Origin: Gymnothorax reevesii
Taxonomy: Eukaryota > Chordata > Actinopteri > Anguilliformes > Muraenidae
Length of the DNA stretch: 64,000 nucleotides
Assembly: GCA_029721435.1 (NCBI GenBank)
Contig: CM056588.1
Location: forward strand, 36,907,430 to 36,971,429
Direction: 5' to 3'
A program made the translations under genes and the position numbers. Within the stretch, counting starts at the first letter, position 1. Each line of letters begins with the position of its first letter. A model generated the notes under the pieces. The model was not told the DNA's origin and did not search any database. It worked only from the letters and a program-made list of their open reading frames with translations. Shown here in pieces: positions 11,871 to 24,236 of this stretch.

Positions 11871-12692
11871 AACTGAACAAAAATATAAACGCCCCATGTC
11901 AAATATTGATGCCACATGGAGTTTACAACTCTAAGTGAGCATATGCTGAATTTTACATGTACAATAGGGATATTTCTCTTGATTTTTTAATCCATCACTC
12001 TGTCTGTGAGCATTTGCTCAGTGATGCAGTGATTTCACTCAGTACATGGGTGTGGCATTTCCAGGCAGTGATCAGACAGAACGAGCAGCACCTAGACACT
12101 CCTTATATTGGGGACAATAAAAGGCCACACCAAAATGTCAAATTTTATCGAAAGTCATCATGCTTCAGATGTCACAGGTCATGCGGGAATGTGCCATTGG
12201 CATGCTGGATGCAGGGATGTCCACCAGAGTGGTCGCTGTGCAGCTGAATGTTAACTATCAGACGATAAGCCATTTGAGAGTTCATTTCCGACAGACGGGC
12301 AGTGCTGCAAATCGACCTCATCCATGTCGGCCACATGTGACCACACCAGCACAAGATTGCAACATCCGGCTCGTCCAGCTGTGGGATCGGCTCAGATCAG
12401 CAACACGCACAGCGGATGAGACTGTTGGTCAGCAGAACAGAAGCATCACACCACAGACAGTCCGTAACCGCCTGTGAGAAGCCAACTTGCACGCTCGGCG
12501 TCCTCACCGGAATCTGAATCTCACCGCTGTCCAGCGTCGGAACCGACTCGCATGGGCAAACACACACATTTGTTGGCCCTTGGCACGCTAAAGAAGAGTG
12601 CTTTTCACAGTCGAATCCCAGCTCCAGTTTTAGAGTTGTTAACTCCATGTGGCATAATATTTGACATGGGGCTTTTATATTTTTGTTCAGTG
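11871..12692 (+). mobile_element. internally deleted Tc1-type element, both ends present
   Basis: An 822-bp copy flanked by TA at 11869-11870 and 12693-12694. The ends AACTGAACAAAAATATAAA and, in reverse, CACTGAACAAAAATATAAA are nearly identical. The interior keeps the first half of a transposase frame and then jumps almost directly to the 3' end. The catalytic half is missing. The precise ends suggest the deletion occurred in an otherwise intact insertion. Confidence 0.85.
12160..12620 (+). pseudogene. Tc1-type transposase, N-terminal half
   Basis: An open frame from ATG at 12160 runs 105 codons to TGA at 12475-12477. Recognisable transposase sequence then continues (LHARRPHRN, AVQRRNRLAWAN), with at least one further break. 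The retained part is the paired-type DNA-binding region: a helix-turn-helix around CAIGMLDAGMSTRVVAVQLN and a second one ending near QTVRNRL. The DDE catalytic core is deleted, so no transposition activity is expected. The family was recognised from the motif pattern. Confidence 0.8.
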
Positions 12693-12699
12693 TATAAGA

Positions 12700-15600
12700 A
12701 ACTGCAGTTCAATAAAAAACTTGATACTGCAGTGAAAAATGCACAAAGTTTACACACCAAGGAATGCAGTGGGGCCCTCCAGGCACACAAAGGCCTAGGG
12801 TCCCTGGCCCTGCTGCCATGCCACGGTTACTCCCTTGTTGCCGAGTTATTGCGATCTGCAAGACAAGCTGTCGCGATTCGCTGATGCGACAAAGACCCCT
12901 GACGAATCGGCCGTGATCTGTGACTCAACACTCAGTGAGGAGGGCAGAGTTCCACGCAGATTCTGGAGACACAAGCATGTGTGCTGCTGATTATGACAGG
13001 GGTTGCAGAGGGTAAACCTTGTCTGTGAAGTTATACAATGAATGTTTGGAAAAATATGGCAAGCTTGGTTTCCATTTGTCCAGTAATTCAAGGGGTACAC
13101 ATCATCTCCTACCTCTATGAGAGACGGACAGGATAGAGAAGATGTGGTTGCTGTGTTCAGTGAGATAATCAGGGACAGAGTGATGGCTAAGTATAGGATA
13201 TTAAAAAGCAATGGAGAGCTTGAGCGTGTTTCTAGATATGTGACGCTGGGAGGATATTCAATGCTCAGTGAAGGGTGGTGCGATATTTTTAGCACGTGTG
13301 ATAGGGTGATGGAAGAGGACAAGTCCCTTGATTGTGACAGATGTGCAGTGTTTATTATGACTGAGGATATTTTCTATGAATATTACTTTCCTTGACTTGT
13401 GTTTTTATTTGTGGAATGTCCTTGGTGTGCTGAGATTCCAATTCACGGACATTTTGTGTGGCCGGCAAATCAAGAGCACAACTGCTGCTCTCTGATGGCA
13501 AAGGATCAACCGATAAACAAGAACGCCAGAAATTTAAGTTGCCATTTCAATTCTCTAAAGGACTTCCAAATAACAATATTCACTAACAGAGGTGGGCAGC
13601 AACCCAACCTTCGGAGACAAATGCATAAATCTTTGTTTTCAGGAGCATCGATTAACCGCCTGGTTTAACATAAAAAAAAAAAAAAAAACGGAAGAGTTCG
13701 TTGGTCAGCCATGTTATCTGCCAGGTGCGGTGCCCTCAGCACAAATAGACAGAGGTGGAGATGAGCAGGTCACACAGATTCGAGGAAGCAGGAAGCAAAC
13801 TCCCCAGACCACAGGGCCGTCCACACAAAGAACTACTAAATAGCAACGATATAAACTTTCACAACAGCAAGTAAAAATGTTCAGTAATTAACATTAGAAT
13901 AATGTTTTCTAATTCAACAGATCCATTTTCAATGGCTGTTAACCTTCATCATGCAAAAAAATAGCTCCTAAAGTGATCAAAAATTTGATCGTTCTGGATA
14001 CTTTAACAGTTACAGTTTTGGTGAGCACTGCGCCATCAACTTGAGTTTTAACAATGTTTATTAATACTTGTCATTATAGTTATCATTCTAGGTGTGGACG
14101 AACCTCAACAGAGCAGCAGCACTTCACAAGGCCCAAAATATCGACAGCTAGCGATGGATTTAAATGCACAGAGAGCTCTAACCGAGAACAAGACCGAGAG
14201 ATGGCAGGAGGTGGGCAGCCAGACCTTTATTAGGAGGGGAAAAGGCACACAATAGATGGATATGGGGACTAAAACCGGACAAATACCCAGGATTTGAATT
14301 AGGCCTTATAAAAAAAATTACCAGGTTAGCATCCCTGCCCGCGCCTGAAAATCACTCCCACCTATGATATTTTCCTTTTTTTTAAGAAAAATTTGTTAAT
14401 GTTGCACCAGAAAGAAATTGAGAAAACTGCTCAAAATCCCTGTATGTGGAGCAGACAATCGGTTTGGCTTTCAATCACTGCACCACTTAAGGGTTAGGCA
14501 GTTTTAATTCTTCATGTTAATACATGTACTTGTGATTTAGATTACTTGCGCTATTTAGATCTCAAACTCATAATAATAAAGCAAAAATTGAAGAAAAAAA
14601 AATCTCCCATCTGCCTGTATAAATTCAAATATTATGGATGCTAACCAACTAATTTTCTTTATGTGGCCTCACGCTAATAAATGGGAATGCTCATTAAATT
14701 TATCTCCAGCCTGGGCCTACCTAGATGATGCATAAAAATACACAGTAGAGAGTCCAGCTGTTCCGTATTACTAGGAAACAATAAAACCTATCTTTGTGGG
14801 CGAGTGGACGGGTAACTCACACACCGTGCATATCCAACCTCCCCTGACCGCAGTCACATGAATTCATGAAGCGCCACTCATGGAGAGATGAACACGGACG
14901 CAGAAATGAACAAAATGGCACAGTTATTTTCCAAAAAAAAAAAAAAGTCTTCATCCAGCTCTGCATCTGAATCAAACAGCACGCTCGAGGTTAAAAGACA
15001 TAAAGGAAACCAGCATCGGCAGTAAGGGCTGAAATGGGCCGTATACAGTAATCACACTCAAGTTAAAACTCATCTCCGCAGGCTAGCCGGGGGCAGCGAG
15101 TGGGTGGTGGTGGGTTCTGGGGAGGGGGGAGAGTGCATATTCTCTGCCGCCATATTGGAGGAAGAAACATCTGCTCGGCATCTTTGAGGTTGTAGGTGTT
15201 AATAGCAGACACACCCCATAGATTTGGCTGAGTGAGCGGGATGTTATAGGCTGCTCTCCCGGCCTGTACACAAGCCGAGGCCTCGCTCACATGAGTGAGA
15301 GCTAACTCTTCCACTTCCATCATTTTCATTCCCTCCACTGCAACTGCGAGTGGGGAGTCTATTTATCGGCAAATTTCAGTAAAATATACTACTGGTGCTG
15401 GAGGCTGGGACCCGGCCAGACACTAAATCCCAATGAGGGATGGACCCTTTTCTCTCAGTACCATCCACTTCTGCCTCCCGTACGGTTGGGAGAGGGTCTG
15501 AATCCATCCCTCTGACAGAAAACATCAGGAAACAATTCTGCTCAGACCTGAAGTCTCAAAATGTCTCGAGGCGACTTTCTTCTTAGTCAGAGTGGGGTCA

Positions 15601-16440
15601 CCCACCACTTCACAATAAGGGTACTTTAATTAACACTTGTAAGTGCAGCAATAAGCATCAACGATCAGTGAATAAACAGTGCACTAATGCACGAGCATGC
15701 TGAATAAGCTTTATGTCACAATTAACCATTTACTAATCCTCTTTGACACCTTTAATGTAAAGTTGAAAACATTGCTGAATTACCGCCTGAGAAATATTTC
15801 AAACTCTTAAACTATTCAATGATGTTTAAACATTAGCACCTTAAGTAAATGATACACACATTAGTTAACTATCCATTAATGGTTAGTCAATACCTATTAC
15901 TGCATTAACTAATGTAAATTAATGGACCCTTATTGCAAAGTGTGACCCAAACAGTTGTGAATTCATAGCTAAATACATCCAACCAAACATACATTCATCT
16001 CCCTATTAATCACCCAAGCAGCATATTGCTGGGGTTTGCTGGGGTCACAATCCCAGAATCCTAAAGGCAAAGAGCAAAAACACACCCCTAATCCACCACA
16101 GGAATCACTCCATACATAAACTGTAACGTACAACTAACTGCACAGTACTGACCACACAGAGAGTTTTAAAGATACTTTATTAGTACTGCTCCATGAAGCT
16201 AAAGAGAATGAGGAGCAGAGCAGAGGCTGTGGGCTCACAACAACTGCGCATTTTCACTTCATTCCTTCCGTCCTCATGCCTGACGTTATTAACCCTTTAA
16301 ATTCCACATTAAAGCCATGGGAAAGCACTGGTTTGCTCTGCCACACAATTAAGCATGAAGTAAAAGAGTTAAGGACATTTACATCAGTTAAATGAATTGA
16401 GAAAAAAAGATCTTTGAGACTTCCCCAAGATACTTTCAAT
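12700..16440. other. no gene seen
   Basis: Mostly unique AT-rich DNA with short A-runs (13671-13688, 14931-14946). An open frame at 13117-13395 (92 codons) has no recognised domain and no splice context I trust. A purine-rich stretch near 15090-15140 gives chance frames on the minus strand. Confidence 0.55.
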
Positions 16441-16443
16441 TAA

Positions 16444-16646
16444 CTCCTCTGCGCAGATTTAGACGCTGGTGTTCGTAAATTCCAAAATTTAAGGGCAAAA
16501 TAATTCTGAGATTGCATTTCCAACTGTCCTGCTTCACTGGAATATTTTTCCACAGTCTCTGTGACATAAATGCTGAGTTATAAAGCCTTAAATAGGCTCA
16601 TGCACAACAGGAAAAATTGGCATTATTTGTATTCTGCGTAAAGTGG
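16444..16646 (-). mobile_element. TTAA-flanked 203-bp MITE (family B), copy 1
   Basis: TTAA lies on both sides (16440-16443 and 16647-16650). The short inverted ends are CTCCTCTGCGCAGA and, in reverse, CCACTTTACGCAGA. It aligns in reverse orientation with the copies at 30849-31051 and 33527-33731, over their whole length. There is no coding capacity. TTAA targets are the hallmark of piggyBac-type transposition, so assignment to that superfamily is inference. Confidence 0.75.
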
Positions 16647-17497
16647 TTAAGGAAAAAGCTCATTATACTACGCTTCCAAAACTCTTTAATAATCTGCCAC
16701 ATGATCTCAGACAAATTAATGATATCAAAAGTTTCACCAAAGAAATTGTTTCAGCTACTCAGTAAAATATTCCATATTGTTTCATCTCGTTCTTTTGATT
16801 TAATTTTTCCTAAGTTATTCTTATCACTATTCTTGTATGTTCTGTTGTTATATTTTTTTTTCTCTCACTATAATTTTTCTATATTTTGTTTGTAAATGTT
16901 CTTCGAGCACTGGCGTGAATCCAGGACATAACCCCATATGTCCAAAACAAATAAACAAGGAACGTAAGGACTGTACATTTGCAGAATTTTTTTTTTTCCA
17001 GAAAATGTGTGGCGTATAAATTGTCCACCTGTGTGTGCACTGCTCACCATCTGTCATGCATTTCACTACATCAAAATTCTTCAATCCAGACCCCCAGGCA
17101 GGAAGGCTTGAAAAATCAGCAAATAAAATAGGAAAAGCGCATAGTTGTGATGGTGTGACAGCCTCTTCTGACCCCGCAACCAACTCCACAACTTGAGCCT
17201 AAAACCTTTGGACAGGGGTTTCAGACACAGTGCACAGGGATCTCAGTATAACTCATAGTCAGCAGAGACCAGACAGAGTTGAGAAACTCTCAAACTAGGG
17301 AAAAAAATCGCCTATGGTGTAGTTTTAGCCCAAGTGTTTCTCCATTATTTGACAGATGGAAAACTGTTAGATGGCTAAAGACAGACACTCAGAGAGTCAC
17401 TGACATTTGCTATACACAAAGGTGGCAAATGAATTAGAGGTACATCTGAAAATATACCTTAAATTTTGAAGTCTCACACCGTGATTACAAAAGCATC

Positions 17498-18539
17498 TGG
17501 GTCAATGACGTGACATGCAGATTTTTGTGTCCATCGCACTACTTTGGTTTAAAATTATTTTAAATGATTCATAATAAGCATCATTTTATTCTATAAAAAA
17601 ATTAGCAATTTAAAATATGAATAAATATAATTTTAATATGGGGGCATCATTTTATATTGAAAAACTTTCAAATAAACAAAGTTTAATAGTTCTTAAATTG
17701 TTTGGAATATTAAAAACAAATTTATCCGGAAATCTGCATATCTAAAATGTCAGGGTGGCATCGCCGCATTCATACAACTTTTATTTTATATTGAAGAGAG
17801 AGATGAGTAAACAGGATATTGCATCAACAATAAGGAACCCAAGTGACCTTTACGGATGGGTGAAAGGTATGTATATCTCTCTTAAATATTGATGAAAAAT
17901 AGCTACTTTCTCTTCATAGTTAGAGTTGTTCAGTTTACATGTCAGGTGGTACAACCAATATAAGACTGAAAAAAGTTATTTTATTCTAAAACTCTTTATT
18001 GTATTGTAAAAATGAATAAATGAACTAGCTAGCAAAGTCAAAAGGTTAAATTGGTGTCCAAGTAGATGCCTGAAAAATTGGGATTTAGTAGCAAATTTCA
18101 GGCGGTGCAACCAGCAAGTCAGGTGGCGCAACCAGGTAAAATACTAATTTAAACCAAGAAATGGGAGATTGACGTGAACAAATGTTAGGAAATTGTGATA
18201 CAAATAATCATTCTACACAACAATATACCCAGCTCAACTACGAAAGGTAATGTTTTAGGCAGAGTAGACACTCTCAGGTATACTTACTAAAAAATCACTG
18301 AGATCAAAAAAGAGGGAAGAGTGTTTTTTTTTTCAAGGAACTTTTGGTTGCACCACCTGACATTTTTTGCCCGGTGATATTGCAAAGACCGTCTAAAACT
18401 GTACTAAAACCCTGTAAATGTTGTGGAACCATTTATACTTGTTTAAAACACTCTTCTAACTTCAAATAAAAGTATTCTGTACATTTTTAAAGATTTATTA
18501 AAAAAACATTTTTAAAAGGCTTATTAGTCATTGACCCAT
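17498..18539. repeat. unclassified ~1-kb repeat with GTCAGGTGG motifs
   Basis: The motif GTCAGGTGGYRCAACC occurs at 17941-17956, 18098-18112 (one base shorter) and 18118-18133. It occurs inverted at 18346-18361, and there is a weaker relative near 17750. The stretch is bracketed by a perfect 12-bp inverted pair, TGGGTCAATGAC at 17498-17509 and its reverse complement at 18528-18539. No coding frame was seen. It may be a DNA transposon remnant or a set of protein-binding repeats. Confidence 0.4.
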
Positions 18540-19074
18540 CTACACAGGTCATTCTTATTCATTTGAAAGGTAATTAGGAGCATGTGTCTGCTTAAAAGAA
18601 CTCTTACCAAAGCAAGATTGCAAAGCTAATAGAGTTCTGCAGAGACCAAAGTTTGGGCTCAAATCGCAGGTACAATGGCCACAAAAAGGCAAAATGATCT
18701 TAGGACATAAGGGGACCTGTGTCAAAAAATGATGAGAAACACTTGCCAACCAAAAAATTATTGCGGTCACAAGTCAAAGCTCTCTGACAAGGACAGGCAG
18801 ATACTTGGTTGAACAGCTGCTAATGACCATGATACTGTAGCTCTAAAGTCACCACAGAAATTAATCCATATTTGAATAAAACTCAAAAAAAGGTCCATCA
18901 TAAGTTTCACAGTGCTGGTATAAGTGTAAGTGTTTCGAAAAATTTGATATTTGGAGGTTTGTGGAATGAGTTGATTAGTCTCGAGTAATTATAAGTACCA
19001 AGAATGAATAGCTTTTCATTAGAAATCCTATTTTTAAAGGAAAACCCAGTATTTTAAAAAATTTCATGAACAGG

Positions 19075-19355
19075 GAAGAATCCATACATCCATTATCTTA
19101 CTGGTTTCTTTCTGGTCAAGATTGTGGGCAGGAGGATGGGTTAAATCTTAGATACAGTAGCTCACCACACCAACACAGGGAACACACAGTATTTAGTCAC
19201 AAGCTCATCCCGGGAACCTCCTATCTTTTGAACAAACCAGAGTATCCTAAGAAAAGTCACAAGAGCAAGAGAAGAACATTTAAACCCGGCAGACAGGCCC
19301 AGGATTATAGCCCAATAATTTCTTGCAGTGCACCTCCATACCACCCATCATGGAA
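19075..19355 (-). mobile_element. decayed V-SINE-type SINE, reversed
   Basis: Read on the plus strand, the copy begins with the ATCCATTATCTTACTGGTTT type 3' end. It passes through ACCAGAGTATCC (reverse of the central domain) and ends near CCTCCATACCACCC, where the tRNA-like head would be. It is heavily diverged. The 221-codon plus-strand frame starting at 19066 is produced by this repeat and is not a gene. Confidence 0.55.
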
Positions 19356-19859
19356 GCACAGAAACTCATTTCAGACTTGTGCGATGTTCCGACTCTGGGT
19401 TCCAGCTTCATGCATTTATCACAAGGCCCCCGAGCATAGAGCCACAAGCAATTTGATTGATGTGCTTGTTCAGTGCCTCGTCAATCCAACAACTCGAACT
19501 CAAAATTTCCATAGACAAAGGCAAACCAGTCTGTTGTTTTTGGTAATTATGACATTTTGTGCCTTGTACGTTGCGTATTGTTTTTTAGCGCTGTATTTGT
19601 GCCATAGTTCTGCGTCTAAAACACAAGAGAAAACTCCCCTAAGGGACAATAAAGCAAATCATGAATCGCAAATCTTGATTCCATTTTTATTCTATTACAG
19701 CCTGTTCTTCTATTCATGCATTCATCTCTAGTTTGGAGAGTCATTTTCAGAGGATATGAAATTGGAAAGAGGTACGTGAAACTGGAGAGTGGTATGAAAT
19801 TAGAGCGATTGATGCAAAATTGGAGAGAAGAGATGTTAAACTACAGAGGGGTGCAAGGA

Positions 19860-20254
19860 TGGAGAGTCCAACATGAAAAAAGTTTTGCCTTCAGACGGTT
19901 CAAAGTCAGGAAAAGCTTTTTTTTTTTTCATATTGTGCGACAGTTTCACGCACACATTCTGTATCTGCTGGTTGCAGTGCTTCACTCAAGCAACATCACA
20001 CATATACTGAGTGAAATATTCAAAGCCAGGACGCTATGTTTTTACACCCACAAGATTACATCAAATGGAAAATATCTCCACCTTGCTGATTATTTTATTC
20101 AGATTTCCCCGTAATTCAGGAGGACATATTTGGGATCGTTGGAAACCTTGGTGTCTCCTGTAAAATTTAAATTAGGCCTGAAGTTCCACAGGTTTGAATA
20201 CAGCAGCTGCATTTGATGGACCCGTATATGGGTCTGTGGGTGTTATGGCATTAA
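19860..20254 (-). repeat. interspersed repeat family A, copy 3
   Basis: The reverse complement contains the shared core TCAAATGCAGCTGC (near 20205) and then aligns with both blocks of copy 1 without the 405-bp insert, so it is the most complete uninterrupted copy. One edge sits at a TTAA (20251-20254); the other edge is uncertain. Confidence 0.65.
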
Positions 20255-21127
20255 AAAAGGGGAGACAGATGAGATATGTGACAGACTAATGAGTGATTGG
20301 AGCAAGGTAAGTGAAATTGAAGTGTGGCTGGAAAATGGAGTAAATAATGTAAAATTGGAGAGAATAAATTATCGAAAATAGAAGAAGAGATAAAGAAAGA
20401 TGGGAAACTTGATAAAACAATGTGAAATCAGTGAGCTGTCAATACGCAGATTAGGCTCTGCAATATGGAGAAAATCAAATATTGCAATACTTTTTGGCCA
20501 AATACCCTGATATCAATATTGTGAGGATATTGTAAAGATGACTATTGCTGCTTTCACCAGATATTTATCCGCAAGATTTTTGATAGTCATGTGTAATTTA
20601 GACATAATGACCAAGCAGGTTCGGTAAATAACAGAAAAGCTGCAGCTGAGTTGGAAAATTGTGTCCATTTCCAGTAATGCGTCCTTTGATAGCAGGAAAA
20701 CACTTATGCTACAAAATTGTACAACAATGATCAAATGCTCTGAGCATATCTAGTCTTATATCCTGGTATTGATATAAACTCAATATATTCTCCAGCCCCG
20801 CTGGAGATGGACGTGAAACTGAGGGGAGGAATGAGAAATTAGAGAGATGAGACCCTGATTTGAGACTGAAAATAGAAGAAAGTGTTTTTGCAGAGAGCAG
20901 GTGACTTGACTGAATGATGTGGAATTGGAGAGAGATGTACATATTGAGACAATGGTTTAGAAATTGGAGAAAGAGCGATGTGAAATTGAGCGGTGATTTA
21001 TAATATGACAGAGTGACTTATTACATTCCTCAGTGCTTGCATACTACAGCTAAAAGAAGCGAAATAAAAACCCCTTTCACTGGTCGCCAGAGATAGAGGA
21101 ACATAACAAGAGTGAAGTAAAATTGAA

Positions 21128-23445
21128 GAGACAGGTGTGGAATCGGAGAGACTGATGTGGAACTGAGGAGAGAGATGTGGAAGAGACTGATGTAGAACTG
21201 AGGAGGGAGATGTGGAAGAGACTGATGTAGAATTGAGGAGGGAGATGTGGAAAAGACTGATGTAGAATTGAGGAGGAGATGTGGAAGAGACTGATGTAGA
21301 ACTGAGGATGGAGATGTGGAAGAGACTGATGTAGAATTGAGGAGGGAGATGTGGAAGAGACTCATGTAGAACTGAGGATGGAGATGTGGAAGAGACTGAT
21401 GTAGAACTGAGGATGGAGAAGTGGAAGAGACTGATGTAGAACTGAGGATGGAGATGTGGAAGAGACTGATGTAGAATTGAAGAGGGAGATGTGGAAGAGA
21501 CTGATGTAGAACTGGGGAGGAGATGTGGAAGAGACTGATGTAGAACTGAGGAGGGAGATGTGGAAGAGACTGATGTAGAACTGAGGATGGAGATTTGGAA
21601 GAGACTGATGTAGAACTGAGGAGGGAGATGTGGAAGAGACTGATGTAGAACTGGGGAGGAGATGTGGAAGAGACTGATGTAGAACTGAGGATGGAGATGT
21701 GGAAGAGACTGATGTAGAACTGAGGAGGGAGATGTGGAAGAGACTGATGTAGAACTGAGGATGGAGATTTGGAAGAGACTCATGTAGAACTGAGGATGGA
21801 GATGTGGAAGAGACTGATGTAGAACTGAGGATGGAGATGTAGAAGAGACTGATGTAGAATTGAGGATGGAGATGTGGAAGAGACGGGTGTAGAACTGAGG
21901 ATGGAGATGTGGAAGAGACTGATGTAGAACTGAGGAGGGAGATGTGGAAGAGACTGATGTAGAACTGAGGATGGAGATTTGGAAGAGACTGATGTAGAAC
22001 TGAGGATGGAGATTTGGAAGAGACTCATGTAAAACTGAGGATGGAGATGTGGAAGAGACTGATGTAGAACTGAGGATGGAGATGTGGAAGAGACTGATGT
22101 AGAACTGAGGATGGAGATTTGGAAGAGACTGATGTAGAATTGAGGATGGAGATGTGGAAGAAACTGATGTAGAACTGAGGATGGAGATGTGGAAGAGACT
22201 GATGTAGAACTGAGGATGGAGATGTGGAAGAGACTGATGTAGAACTGAGGATGGAGATGTGGAAGAGACTGATGTAGAATTGAGGATGGAGATGTGGAAG
22301 AGACTGATGTAGAATTGAGGAGGGAGATGTGGAAGAGACTGATGTAGAACTGAGGATGGAGATGTGGAAGAGACTGATGTAGAACTGAGGATGGAGATGG
22401 GGAAGAGACTGATGTAGAATTGAGGATGGAGATGTGGAAGAGACTGATGTAGAATTGAGGAGGGAGATGTGGAAGAGACTGATGTAGAACTGAGGATGGA
22501 GATGTGGAAGAGACTGATGTAGAATTGAGGAGGGAGATGTGGAAGAGACTGATGTAGAACTGAGGATGGAGATGTGGAAGAGACTGATGTAGAATTGAGG
22601 AGGGAGATGTGGAAGAGACTGATGTAGAACTGAGGATGGAGATGTGGAAGAGACTGATGTAGAATTGAGGAGGGAGATGTGGAAGAGACTGATGTAGAAC
22701 TGAGGATGGAGATGTGGAAGAGACTGATGTAGAACTGAGGAGGGAGATGTGGAAGAGACTGATGTAGAACTGGGGATGGAGATGTGGAAGAGACTGATGT
22801 AGAACTGAGGAGGGAGATGTGGAAGAGACTGATGTAGAATTGAGGAGGGAGATGTGGAAGAGACTGATGTAGAATTGAGGATGGAGATGTGGAAGAGACT
22901 GATGTAGAACTGAGGAGGTAGATGTGGAAGAGACTGATGTAGAATTGAAGAGTGAGATGTGGAAGAGAATGATGTAGAATTGAGGAGGGAGATGTGGAAG
23001 AGACTGATGTAGAATTGAGGAGGGAGATGTGGAAGAGACTGATGTAGAACTGGGGATGGAGATGTGGAAGAGACTGATGTAGAACTGAGGAGGGAGATGT
23101 GGAAGAGACTGATGTAGAACTGGGGAGGAGATGTGGAAGAGACTGATGTAGTACTGAGGATGGAGATGTGGAAGAGACTGATGTAGAACTGAGGATGGAG
23201 ATGTGGAAGAGACTGATGTAGAATTGAGGAGGGAGATGTGGAAGAGACTGATGTAGAATTGAGGAGGGAGATGTGGAAGAGACTGATGTAGAACTGAGGA
23301 GGGAGATGTGGAAGAGACTGATGTAGAACTGAGGATGGAGATGTGGAAGAGACTGATGTAGAATTGAGGAGGGAGATGTGGAAGAGACTCATGTAGAACT
23401 GAGGAGGGAGATGTGGAATGTGAGAGACTGATGTAAAATTGGGGA
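21128..23445. repeat. 35-bp minisatellite, about 66 copies
   Basis: Highly homogeneous tandem array. The 35-bp unit contains two related halves, GATGTGGAAGAGACT and GATGTAGAACTGAGGATGGA. Main variation is AACTGAGG or AATTGAGG, and GATGGAGAT or GAGGGAGAT. A few 33-34-bp units contain CTGGGGAGGA. The minus strand stays open for up to 478 codons because no frame of the unit contains a stop and 35 is not a multiple of three. The resulting Ser/His/Leu-rich repeat peptide is therefore an artefact. Confidence 0.95.
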
Positions 23446-24066
23446 GGGTGACGCTACACAATTTGAATTAGAGAGAGAGATGTGAAACTGGAGAGGGGAT
23501 GTGACACAACGGAGTGAGACGTGAGGTTTTGAGCCTGCTCATCACCTGCCGCAGTCATTGATCTCCTTCACCTCATTAATCTGGACACAGCTGACCTGTC
23601 CTAGAAAGGTCCCTCAATGGCTGCTAAGCCCGTCTAACCAGTGAGCCAATGGAGAGGCAGGTGCAGGCAAGGGCCAGAGAGTAAACAGAGTATAATCTGT
23701 TCAGTTTAGTGCCGCAACTGAAAGGAGATTACAATGGCACTGGAGAAGAGTGAGAACATATTGAATTCACTAACGGAGAGGAAAATAAATACAAGTGAGA
23801 GGAAATAGAGCGAAAGACACCGAGCTTGAAACTACACCACACAAGAAACCTCACCATTTGTTTCATACAGCACAATGGCCCTGACAATTAGATTGTATTG
23901 TTATGATGTTTCAAGTAAACAATGGCCACTTAATTAAGTTATGAACAGATTCCCAAAAGAAGGCCTTTCCTTTAAAGGTACTGAGACTTTCCCATTTCAA
24001 TCAGGCGGCAGCATGTTTTCCACTTGTGCACCATTACTCAACCTCCAGCGATTCTTATAAAGAGGA

Positions 24067-24236
24067 GCAGAGCTCCCCAAATCTGGCCCTTGGATCCAAA
24101 CTCAGCCCTGGTTTTCCGTCCTTCCAGGCAAGTAATTGAACAGTTATTGCCACTGATTTGGACAGACTGCTGACACACCTGACTCCCAGGTACAGGGAGG
24201 GTGGAAAACCAGCAGTTCTTGACCCCCTAAGGACTG
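24067..24236. mobile_element. decayed MITE with inverted arms
   Basis: CCCTGGTTTTCCGTCC on the left arm pairs with GGTGGAAAACCAGCAG on the right arm, and the outer parts CCCTTGGATCC and GGGGTCAAGAAC are roughly complementary in layout. It resembles non-autonomous hAT elements common in fish. There is no coding capacity. Confidence 0.4.

Larger units (their letters stand above)
19736..23520. repeat. degenerate GA-rich tandem field
   Basis: Variants of a short phrase like GATGTGAAATTGGAGAG recur irregularly from about 19740 to 21120 and again from 23445 to 23520, on both sides of the homogeneous 35-bp array. The array therefore seems to have expanded inside an older tandem region. Repeat family A copy 3 is inserted in the left part. 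Confidence 0.6.

Noticed and set aside
13117..13395. 92-codon plus-strand frame with a plausible globular composition
   Set aside because: Isolated, with no recognised domain, no splice or promoter context, and surrounded by AT-rich non-coding DNA.
19066..19731. 221-codon plus-strand frame, the longest in non-tandem DNA
   Set aside because: Its first half is a reversed, decayed SINE, and no domain is recognisable.
21128..23461. Minus-strand open frames up to 478 codons with a regular Ser/His/Leu repeat protein
   Set aside because: The 35-bp minisatellite unit has no stop in any frame and is not a multiple of three, so the frame is open by necessity. There is no unique coding flank, and the units vary without regard to codons.
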